Positions 44,209 through 51,156 of a stretch of DNA of 51,156 bases are shown piece by piece. The translations under genes and the position numbers were made by a program. Under the pieces are notes generated by a model. It worked only from the letters and a program-made list of their open reading frames with translations, made no database searches and had not been told where the DNA came from. Numbering within the stretch: the first letter of the stretch is position 1; each line of letters opens with the position of its first letter. Source of the DNA: Rhabdochlamydiaceae bacterium (GTDB taxonomy: Bacteria; Chlamydiota; Chlamydiia; Chlamydiales; Rhabdochlamydiaceae); assembly GCA_019745395.1 (NCBI GenBank), contig JAIETG010000023.1, forward strand, positions 1-51,156, read 5' to 3'.

Positions 44209-44808
44209 ATGGCCAAATTTCCACATCCCATCCAAAAATTCATTATGCAACTGCGCAAACTCCCAGGAGTTGGAGCTAAGACTGCAGAAAGGTACGCTTT
44301 TGAAATGCTTTCTTGGGAACCAGAAGCTGTACAACTCTTTTCCCAAGCTTTACAGTCTCTGCAAGTAGAAATCCAAACTTGCTCACACTGCTGCTGCTTA
44401 AAAGGAGAAACAGAATGCGACTATTGCAATCCCACAAAAAGAGACTCCTCTCTTCTTTGCATTGTCTCTTCCGCTAAAGACATCTACCCGATTGAAGAAA
44501 CGAGGATTTTTCGAGGAATGTACCATGTATTAGGAGCCGTTCTCTCCCCTCTTCACGGTTATAACACAGAGCAAATAGACATCAAAAAAATCAAATTACG
44601 GATTCAATCTCAAGGGGTAACCGATGTGATCCTCGCGCTTGACTCTACCATAGAAGGCGATGCCACCTCTCTCTTTCTCAAAGAAGAACTCCAAACTTTC
44701 CCTATTAACATTTCACGACTAGCTTTTGGAATCCCCCTAGGAAGCTCCTTAGACTACGTAGACTCAGGAACTCTTACACGGGCATTTTTAGGAAGACATC
44801 GATTTTAA
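44209..44808 (+). CDS. recR: Recombination protein RecR
   Basis: Works with RecO/RecF in single-strand-gap repair. The 199-residue product has the helix-hairpin-helix KLPGVGAKTAERYAF (17-31), a zinc motif C-x2-C...C-x2-C (CSHC at about 63 and CDYC) and the Toprim domain with E in YPIEET. GSSLDYVDSGTLTRAF near the C-terminus is typical. It precedes bamA as in Chlamydia. Confidence 0.96.
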   Translation: MAKFPHPIQKFIMQLRKLPGVGAKTAERYAFEMLSWEPEAVQLFSQALQSLQVEIQTCSHCCCLKGETECDYCNPTKRDSSLLCIVSSAKDIYPIEETRIFRGMYHVLGAVLSPLHGYNTEQIDIKKIKLRIQSQGVTDVILALDSTIEGDATSLFLKEELQTFPINISRLAFGIPLGSSLDYVDSGTLTRAFLGRHRF

Positions 44809-44911
44809 TCAAAGATCTTAAAGAAAAAAGCCTAAAGTCCGATTGCATTTATTCCTCTTCTTTGATTATCATCAGCCCAGTTTAAACCTAGACAGAAAGT
44901 TGGATTTCCGA

Positions 44912-47281
44912 ATGATCAATAAACGCTTATTCCTCATATTGTCCTCTCTGTGTTTTTCTTTGACAGTACAGCCATCTTTGCAAGCTGAAACGCTAACTGT
45001 AATGGCAGCTTACGATAAAATGCCTATCGGCAACATAGAAATTTCTGCAGAACACCTCCCTCCGAACTCCTCGTTTGACAGCAAGACAATCCTCAATAAG
45101 CTCAAAACTAAAAAAGGTGATCCTTTTTCTCAGGCTATCTTTGATGAAGATCTCAAAACACTTTCAGAAGATTATGACCGAGTAGAGCCAGTCTTAGAAA
45201 TTGTGAATCAAAACCTGTACATCACATTAAAGGTTTGGATCCGCCCATCCATTCGATCAATTCAGTGGGAAGGAAGTTCGCGAATCTCTAGTAAAACTCT
45301 ACAGAAAGAACTCGGCATTAAAAGTGGCTCCGTATTTAACAGACAAACTTTTAATAAAGCTTTCAACAAAGTCAAAGAATACTACATAAAAAAAGGTTTT
45401 TTTGAAGCGGAACTTCGATATAAGGTTGCACAAGATCCTAAAACCAATGAAGTTGACATCGTCATTGAAGTGAAAGAGGGACGTTCTGGCAAGATCGATG
45501 ACATCGTATTTCATGGTTTTTCTGCATCAGAAAAAAGCCAAATCCTCAACATGGTCTACACTAAAAAATACAACCTATTTCTCAGTTGGATAACCGGTCA
45601 AGGAATTTACAATGAAGAAGCTTTGGAACAAGACCAGCTCACGATTATCAGCTTGTTGCAAAACAAGGGATATGCAGACGCTAAAGTAAAAATCCAGATC
45701 AAAGAAGCTCCTAAAGCTGGAAAAATCATCATTGAGATCACTGCAGAGAGAGGAGTCGTCTACCATTTTGGAAAGATCTCTTTTCGTGGTAACCAGATTT
45801 TTTCAGATCAAGAAGTAGAAAACCAATTTCTCTGCCATCCAGGAGAAATTTACTCTCCAGAAAAACTAAGAATAACGGCGCAAAACATCAAAGATCTCTG
45901 TGGCAGAAAAGGCTACATTGAAGCCAATGTCCAATATGAGACAACCCTTGTCGGTAAAGAACCCATCTACAATGTAGAATTTTCGATCGGTGAAGGGGAT
46001 CAATACAAGATTGGGCTTGTGCATGTCATAGGAAATAGCACGACGCAAAGCCCTGTTATTTTACGGGAATCTCTTTTAATTCCAGGGGAAACGTTTGACT
46101 CGGCTAAATTAAAAGCGACACAAAAACGCCTCGAATCAATCGGATACTTCAAAAACGTCAACGTCTATGCCGTTCGTGCACAAGATGACGTACTTCTCGG
46201 AGAAAACTACCGCGACGTTTACATTGAAGTAGAGGAAACTACGACAGGAAATATTAGCCTCTTCTTTGGATTTAGTTCCGCAGATGATCTCTTCGGGGGA
46301 CTAGATCTAACAGAGACAAACTTTAACTATGCAGGAATCCCTCGAATATTTAAAGACGGCCTTTCTGCTGTTAGAGGAGGCGGGGAATACTTGCATGCAA
46401 GAGCAAGCGTTGGAGCAAAACAGCGCTCTTACCTTCTCTCTTGGATGACTCCCTATTTTAAAGATACTCTTTGGCGCGTAGGATTTGAAGCTAATGCTGC
46501 CGAAAGCTCCCTACAATCTAGCAACTACAAGATTGACACTATTGGAGGCTCTCTCTTTGCTTCTTATCCTCTGAACCCTTTATGGACCTTTGGAACCAAA
46601 TACAGAATCAAAAACAACTTCACAAAAATCTCCTCTAACGCAACTCCAACTGAACAAGAAAAGGCTAGTAGCGGTGGAATAGTTTCTGCGGTCAGCTCTT
46701 CTCTTACCTTTGATTCGACAGATAGCGGATTTAAACCCCATAGAGGATTCCGATCTTTCTTAGAAGCTGAGTACTCAGGGATCGGAGCAGACTTCTACTT
46801 CTTCCGTTTTGGATATATAAACGCCTATTATACCCCCCTCTGGAAACGGGGTATCATGAAATACCGATGGGATGCGAGATTCATTGTTCCCGTTTGGTTT
46901 ACCTCTAACCCTAATGACATTCCCTTGAGTGAAAGGTTCTTCTTGGGTGGAGAAAACACAGTGCGTGGATATAAAGCTTTCGATTTGGGAGGACACTATC
47001 CGGTAACAGGAGATCCTAAAGGGGGAATTTCTTCTGCGCTTCTTTCTGTCGAGTATCTACAAGAAGTGTTTAAGTTCCTCGATTTATTTGTATTTACTGA
47101 TGCAGGTTCGGTTTCTATGGATCGTTTTCAGATAGATACCCTTCGCCTAAGCTATGGTATCGGAGCTAGGATTGAAATGCTCAACCGTGTACCGATCGTA
47201 CTTGGAGTGGGTTTCCCTGTAAATCCAAGTATTGAGAGTGAAGTGAAAAGGTTCTTTTTCTCTATGGGTGGTCAATTTTAA
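44912..47281 (+). CDS. bamA: Outer-membrane assembly protein BamA (Omp85)
   Basis: Inserts beta-barrel proteins into the outer membrane. From the ATG at 44912 the 789-residue product has a signal peptide (MINKRLFLILSSLCFSL...LQA), a series of POTRA repeats through about residue 430, and a barrel with the loop-6 VRGY motif at 684-687 and a C-terminal Phe. An upstream in-frame TTG (44843) is rejected because it would bury the signal peptide. It begins the conserved bamA-skp-lpxD cluster. Confidence 0.95.
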   Translation: MINKRLFLILSSLCFSLTVQPSLQAETLTVMAAYDKMPIGNIEISAEHLPPNSSFDSKTILNKLKTKKGDPFSQAIFDEDLKTLSEDYDRVEPVLEIVNQNLYITLKVWIRPSIRSIQWEGSSRISSKTLQKELGIKSGSVFNRQTFNKAFNKVKEYYIKKGFFEAELRYKVAQDPKTNEVDIVIEVKEGRSGKIDDIVFHGFSASEKSQILNMVYTKKYNLFLSWITGQGIYNEEALEQDQLTIISLLQNKGYADAKVKIQIKEAPKAGKIIIEITAERGVVYHFGKISFRGNQIFSDQEVENQFLCHPGEIYSPEKLRITAQNIKDLCGRKGYIEANVQYETTLVGKEPIYNVEFSIGEGDQYKIGLVHVIGNSTTQSPVILRESLLIPGETFDSAKLKATQKRLESIGYFKNVNVYAVRAQDDVLLGENYRDVYIEVEETTTGNISLFFGFSSADDLFGGLDLTETNFNYAGIPRIFKDGLSAVRGGGEYLHARASVGAKQRSYLLSWMTPYFKDTLWRVGFEANAAESSLQSSNYKIDTIGGSLFASYPLNPLWTFGTKYRIKNNFTKISSNATPTEQEKASSGGIVSAVSSSLTFDSTDSGFKPHRGFRSFLEAEYSGIGADFYFFRFGYINAYYTPLWKRGIMKYRWDARFIVPVWFTSNPNDIPLSERFFLGGENTVRGYKAFDLGGHYPVTGDPKGGISSALLSVEYLQEVFKFLDLFVFTDAGSVSMDRFQIDTLRLSYGIGARIEMLNRVPIVLGVGFPVNPSIESEVKRFFFSMGGQF

Positions 47282-47298
47282 CATTAAGGAGTATAATT

Positions 47299-47844
47299 AT
47301 GTTTAAACAGTCCTGCAAAAAATGGATATTTCTTACTTGTCTTGCCGCCGGATCTCTTTCGGCCGCGGAAAGTGTTGGCGTAGTAAATTTCGCTGATTGC
47401 GTAACAAATTCCAAAGTTGGACAAGAAGAGCAAGCGCGTTTTGATGGAATGAAAAAACAGTTAGGAACACATCTTGAACAAACAGAAAAAGAGATGAATG
47501 ACCTAGCTAGCAAACTCAACGATCCTGAATATTTAGATGGACTTTCTCCTGAAGCAGAAAAAGACCTCAAAGAAAAAATAGCACGTCTTAATGAAGAATT
47601 TTCACGCTATCAAAATCAATACTATCAAGTACTTAACCAAGCTAACATGAAAGTAGTACAGTTGATTTCCAGCAAAGTCAATGCCGCATCAGAACTAATT
47701 GCTAAAGACAAGAAATTAACTCTCGTTTTGCATAAGGATGTATGTTTCTTCTATTCTTCTCCTTTAGATATTACAGTCGATGTCATTGCCCATATGGACA
47801 AAGCCTACGAACAAGAAAAAAAAGAAGCTGATAAGGCCAGATAA
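47299..47844 (+). CDS. skp: Periplasmic chaperone Skp/OmpH
   Basis: Trimeric chaperone that holds unfolded outer-membrane proteins for BamA. The 181-residue protein has a signal peptide ending in SLSAAES, a VGVVNFADCV strand and a long charged coiled coil (about 45-130), the tentacle arrangement of Skp. AAGGAG lies about 8 nt before the ATG. It lies directly between bamA and lpxD. Confidence 0.93.
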   Translation: MFKQSCKKWIFLTCLAAGSLSAAESVGVVNFADCVTNSKVGQEEQARFDGMKKQLGTHLEQTEKEMNDLASKLNDPEYLDGLSPEAEKDLKEKIARLNEEFSRYQNQYYQVLNQANMKVVQLISSKVNAASELIAKDKKLTLVLHKDVCFFYSSPLDITVDVIAHMDKAYEQEKKEADKAR

Positions 47845-48903
47845 ATGACACAGACATTTGCTAAAAAATACACACTTCAACAACTAGCAGAAATCACAGG
47901 ATCTCGCCTTGTGGGAGACCCTCAGTATCTCATTACAGGGGTAGACTCCTTAGAATCTGCCTCTGCAGAAGACGCCTCTTTTTTAGCAAATCTGCGATAT
48001 AAAGAACTGTTGCCTCAATGTCGTGCAGGGGTCGTTTGTATCGACCCCTCTGTTGATCCTATTGCTGGGAAAAACTATCTCGTACACGAAAATCCCTCTA
48101 CAACATTTCAGTCTCTAATCGAATTGTTTCTCGTAGACACATACAATCAAAGCGGGTTTACTGGCATACATGAAACGGCAGTTATTCACCCCTCAGCTAA
48201 GATTGGATCTCAAGTACAAATCGGACCTTATGTAACAATTGACCAAGGAGCTGTAATCGGAGATCGCACGCGATTACTCTCACATGTATCTATTGGGTCT
48301 GGAGTGCAGATTGGATCTGACTGTGTACTATATCCACATGTCGTTATCCGAGAAAAGTGCATCTTAAAAAATCGTGTGATCATACAACCAGGGGCCGTCA
48401 TTGGTTCTTGCGGCTTTGGTTTTGCGAGCGATGCAAAGGGCATTCATACCAAACTCGATCAACTCGGAATTGTAGTGATCGAAGACGATGCAGAAATTGG
48501 TTCCAACACAACTGTTGATCGGGCTCGTTTTAAGACAACTCATATTGGACTTGGCTCCAAAATCGACAATCTCGTACAAGTCGGACACAATGTACAAATT
48601 GGTCCACATAACCTGATTGTTGCTCAAACAGGTATTTCTGGATCTGCTAAAACAGGAAGAAATGTCATCTTGGGAGGACAAGCTGGTATTGTTGGGCATC
48701 TAGAGATTGCCGCCGGAACTCTTATCTCCGCCAGAGGTGGAGTAAGTAAGACCATTTCCAAACCTGGCAAATATGCAGGGACCCCCGTTCTTCCTCTGGA
48801 ACAACACAACAGACAACAAGTACACCTCCGCAAAATAACAGAGTATATCAAACGGATAGAGGAATTAGAAAAAAGGCTCGAGAGCCTAGAAGCAAAGACA
48901 TAA
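47845..48903 (+). CDS. lpxD: UDP-3-O-acylglucosamine N-acyltransferase
   Basis: Adds the N-linked acyl chain in lipid A synthesis. The 352-residue product has an N-terminal uridine-binding domain (DSLESASAEDASFLAN), then left-handed beta-helix hexapeptide repeats (I-G-x-x-x-x, about 112-300) with the catalytic His at H248 (VQVGHNVQIG) and a C-terminal helix (about 322-352). Its ATG immediately follows the skp stop (TAAATG), so the two are translationally coupled. Confidence 0.96.
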   Translation: MTQTFAKKYTLQQLAEITGSRLVGDPQYLITGVDSLESASAEDASFLANLRYKELLPQCRAGVVCIDPSVDPIAGKNYLVHENPSTTFQSLIELFLVDTYNQSGFTGIHETAVIHPSAKIGSQVQIGPYVTIDQGAVIGDRTRLLSHVSIGSGVQIGSDCVLYPHVVIREKCILKNRVIIQPGAVIGSCGFGFASDAKGIHTKLDQLGIVVIEDDAEIGSNTTVDRARFKTTHIGLGSKIDNLVQVGHNVQIGPHNLIVAQTGISGSAKTGRNVILGGQAGIVGHLEIAAGTLISARGGVSKTISKPGKYAGTPVLPLEQHNRQQVHLRKITEYIKRIEELEKRLESLEAKT

Positions 48904-49020
48904 GTCTTTTCCCTAACAGCTCACCAATTCTCAAACATTATAATCATCGCAACTTGCGTAATAGTTTGCAGTAAATTGAAATATACTATAAGCATAAATT
49001 AAATATGCTAAGGATATTTC

Positions 49021-49944
49021 ATGTTGTTCTTTTATCATAAAGCATCTCCAGAAGAGCCTTTTTGCTCTATCTCCAAGCCTGTTCCTGGCTGCTGGATCCA
49101 TGCGGAAGAAGCGGACCATGAAGATTTGCTAGAAATTGGGTCTTTACTCGGATTGAATCCAACTCTCTTATACGATGCCTTAGATCGATATGAACTTCCC
49201 AGGTTAGAGATCTTTGAAAAACACCTGATTCTTTTTATTAGACATCCTGTCGAGCAGGAACGATCACTCTATACTGCAACCCTAACGGTATTAATCTCTT
49301 CAGATTATTTTATTACGATCTCTCCAATCAAAACTTCATCTTTGATTGAACCTGTCATCTACAAACAAGACCTCGTCCCATCCACAGATACTTCGGATTG
49401 GATGAGAGCTCTTCTTCTTTGGGTCGCACAAGAGTTTAACCTGTTCATTCGCAGAACAAGGCACAACATCCTTTCTCAAGAAAAAGAGTTCGGGGCAGTT
49501 ACAAGTGAAGACATCTATGCTTTGACCCAATATGAAGAGACCTTAAATCAATACCTTGCTTCTTTAGACGCTTTATCTCTGACCTTGGAAAAGTTCTTTC
49601 AAATGCCCACCACTTCTTTTTATACACAAAATAAAGAAATGGTTGAGGATATCCTCAACCATGTAAAACAAGCTGAATCTCTTTGTGAAATCATTATCAA
49701 AAATATCCGCAGTTTAAGAGATGCTTATCAAATCATCTTCGCGAACAACTTGACAAAGACCATAAAGCTACTTACAGCGCTTACAATCGTATTTACCATC
49801 CCTAATATCGTAGCAAGTATTTTTGGAATGAATGTGCACCTTCCCCTTGCCGAACACTCCCATTCTTTTTCCATACTCCTAGCGATCATGTTTCTGCTCT
49901 CCGGGCTCTGCGGCTACTGGTTCTACCGTAAAAACTGGATGTAG
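49021..49944 (+). CDS. corA: CorA-family Mg2+/divalent cation transporter
   Basis: Pentameric magnesium channel. The 307-residue product has the long cytoplasmic domain and two C-terminal membrane helices with the signature GMN motif in ASIFGMNVHLP. A basic C-terminus (FYRKNWM) is typical. AAGGA lies 6 nt before the ATG. The last 66 bp overlap the 3' end of the convergent kinase-like gene. Confidence 0.93.
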   Translation: MLFFYHKASPEEPFCSISKPVPGCWIHAEEADHEDLLEIGSLLGLNPTLLYDALDRYELPRLEIFEKHLILFIRHPVEQERSLYTATLTVLISSDYFITISPIKTSSLIEPVIYKQDLVPSTDTSDWMRALLLWVAQEFNLFIRRTRHNILSQEKEFGAVTSEDIYALTQYEETLNQYLASLDALSLTLEKFFQMPTTSFYTQNKEMVEDILNHVKQAESLCEIIIKNIRSLRDAYQIIFANNLTKTIKLLTALTIVFTIPNIVASIFGMNVHLPLAEHSHSFSILLAIMFLLSGLCGYWFYRKNWM

Positions 49945-50952
49945 ATAAGGAAACGGCTCTTCTAATATCTCAAAACAATTAAGCAAGACATTTTCCACTT
50001 CTTGGATCGTAGGAAACATCTGTTCTTGAAAATCTGCCATCGCAATCTTTTTGAGTAGCGGTAAAATAAGATCTTCTATTTGAGCCTCAATTCTGACTCT
50101 AAGCTCGGAAACTCTATTCATGCGTTTTTTTTGTAAAATCTCTTTTATTTCATCTAGATCATTTCCTTCCCAATTTACATGTTGCAAATCAGGAAGAAGG
50201 GTTTCTGCCAGCAAACGTACAAAGCCATAAATATCAGACGATAAAGTTAATTCCCCATTTTTCCGAAGGTTATCATAATGAAGAGGATTTTGGATCATAG
50301 GATCTGTTTTCCACAAAAAACGAGCTCGAGCATATCCGTCATCTATTCTATAGACACCTACATTATCTACATGAATTTCCCCGTGGACAAGTCCCTTTTG
50401 AGAGATGAGCTTGATCCCCTGCAAAACATGAAATAAAACATCGATCTGATCTTCTATCTCCAAATCGGGCAATCTCTCTTTATAACGCTCAGAGTACATC
50501 TCCCATTTTCTACCTTTTTTTGATCCCTCATAACTCAATTGCTGCTTTGGCGGATAAGCGAAATATCTCAAGGCCCCTGGAACTTTTAAAATTTCTCGAG
50601 CTCTTGCTAGAACATCTCTTCTTTCTTTTGCCACTTCATACTTATCATCACGAATGACTTCTATCGGAATCAATGCTGTAGCTCCATGAGGAAAAATTTC
50701 CATCTGCCAAGCAGGTTTTGCTCCTGCATAAGATTTCTTTTCATCAGAAACAGGAAATAGGGTTAGGACAACCTTTCTTTTTTCTACCTGAACTCGGAAT
50801 GAAAAAGGAATTTCTCGTTCTTTCCAAAGATCTCCTTTATGAAAACGTATGTCAGATCCAATCTGATGATGCTCTTGAAACCAACCACTAAAGATTTCAT
50901 GAAAAACGTCCACTTGCTCTTTTGTTCCAAGAGGCGCCAAAAATTGATACAA
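49879..50952 (-). CDS. Protein-kinase-like protein, probable pseudokinase, with upstream nonsense codon
   Basis: The middle shows a kinase-like catalytic loop: GLVHGEIHVDNVGVY, where HGE replaces HRD and the Asn is kept, but no DFG is seen (the place reads ARARFLWKTD), so catalysis is doubtful. A glycine-rich loop is not obvious. The 357 residues shown open with TTG at 50952 and no good ribosome-binding site. Protein-like sequence stays open upstream to 51102, where a TAG (51103-51105) interrupts a frame that would start with ATG at 51147. The real gene may thus be a nonsense-broken longer one. The C-terminal 22 residues are encoded opposite the corA end. Confidence 0.65.
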   Translation of the reverse strand: MYQFLAPLGTKEQVDVFHEIFSGWFQEHHQIGSDIRFHKGDLWKEREIPFSFRVQVEKRKVVLTLFPVSDEKKSYAGAKPAWQMEIFPHGATALIPIEVIRDDKYEVAKERRDVLARAREILKVPGALRYFAYPPKQQLSYEGSKKGRKWEMYSERYKERLPDLEIEDQIDVLFHVLQGIKLISQKGLVHGEIHVDNVGVYRIDDGYARARFLWKTDPMIQNPLHYDNLRKNGELTLSSDIYGFVRLLAETLLPDLQHVNWEGNDLDEIKEILQKKRMNRVSELRVRIEAQIEDLILPLLKKIAMADFQEQMFPTIQEVENVLLNCFEILEEPFPYLHPVFTVEPVAAEPGEQKHDR

Positions 50953-51156
50953 ATGTCCCTTAGAAACACCTGCAACCTCGGTTGTCCCTTTCTCTATATA
51001 AATTTCTTCTAATAGATTCTTCGCCTGCTCTAACCTCAGGTGAACTTCTTCAAAAGATAACTTCGGAGAAGTTTCTGTACTCGATGTTCCACTTTTTAAG
51101 ACCTAAGCCGCTTTCGGTAAGATATTTCTAAAACCTCTAGGAGACATGTGTTTGGT

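Noticed and set aside
48364-48699. Minus-strand 111-codon frame
   Set aside because: It is antisense to the LpxD hexapeptide repeats, whose periodicity creates spurious open frames.

Overview
The window is a chromosomal segment of a member of the Chlamydiota that lies outside the classical Chlamydiaceae (a Simkania-, Waddlia- or Rhabdochlamydia-like environmental chlamydia; the genus cannot be fixed from the sequence alone). The evidence is gene order: ispE-rplI-rpsR-rpsF-pth-rplY with glgA and pgsA, rnc-radA-hemC, recR-bamA-skp-lpxD, the rpmB/PLD pair, and map with a marC-family gene all match chlamydial neighbourhoods. Chlamydia-type proteins support it: DapL, a short HemC, a Met aminopeptidase with an N-terminal SEC-C zinc motif, and a DUF2608-like HAD protein. 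DNA is moderately AT-rich, and intergenic DNA around accessory genes is very AT-rich.

Layout. 1-6.2 kb (minus strand): an unrecognised protein with a eukaryote-like motif, an orphan TpsB/FhaC-like transporter, an exported beta-carbonic anhydrase, an apparently exported MESH1-like HD hydrolase, a membrane protein and SthA transhydrogenase. 6.2-13 kb: rpmB, a PLD-family protein, marC family, truA, map, an M20 peptidase, an exported histidine-phosphatase-fold protein and htpX. 13.2-15.7 kb: an isolated 821-codon gene with its own promoter, its own terminator and a C9 tract near the 5' end. 15.7-18.1 kb: hldE-like and hldD. 18.2-19 kb: a Fic-family pseudogene. 19.1-26.8 kb: ispE to rplY, tRNA-Gln, glgA, pgsA and rlmN. 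26.9-33.6 kb: an M19 dipeptidase, a low-complexity secreted protein, and a TpsB-TpsA two-partner secretion operon. 33.6-37 kb: rnc-radA-hemC-hemD. 37.3-40.3 kb: an accessory island with two unrecognised genes, a degraded duplicate and a structured intergenic element. 40.4-42.1 kb: a HAD-like exported protein and a HEPN/MNT toxin-antitoxin pair. 42.3-51.2 kb: dapL and its partner, recR, bamA-skp-lpxD, corA and a kinase-like gene with an in-frame amber codon near its probable start.

How the genes work together. Much of the window serves the cell envelope: BamA and Skp (outer-membrane assembly), LpxD (lipid A), HldE/HldD (heptose), DapL (meso-DAP), PgsA (phosphatidylglycerol) and IspE (isoprenoids). 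Two TpsB pores and one TpsA exoprotein provide surface secretion. The accessory genes carry signs of turnover: homopolymer frameshifts, a nonsense codon, a decayed duplicate and a toxin-antitoxin module. No insertion sequence, CRISPR array or rRNA gene was seen. The strongest candidates for undescribed biology are the C9-tract protein at 13.2-15.7 kb, the exported MESH1-like enzyme with the hairpin-masked carbonic anhydrase start next to it, and the effector-like proteins at 0.2-0.8 and 37-39.5 kb.
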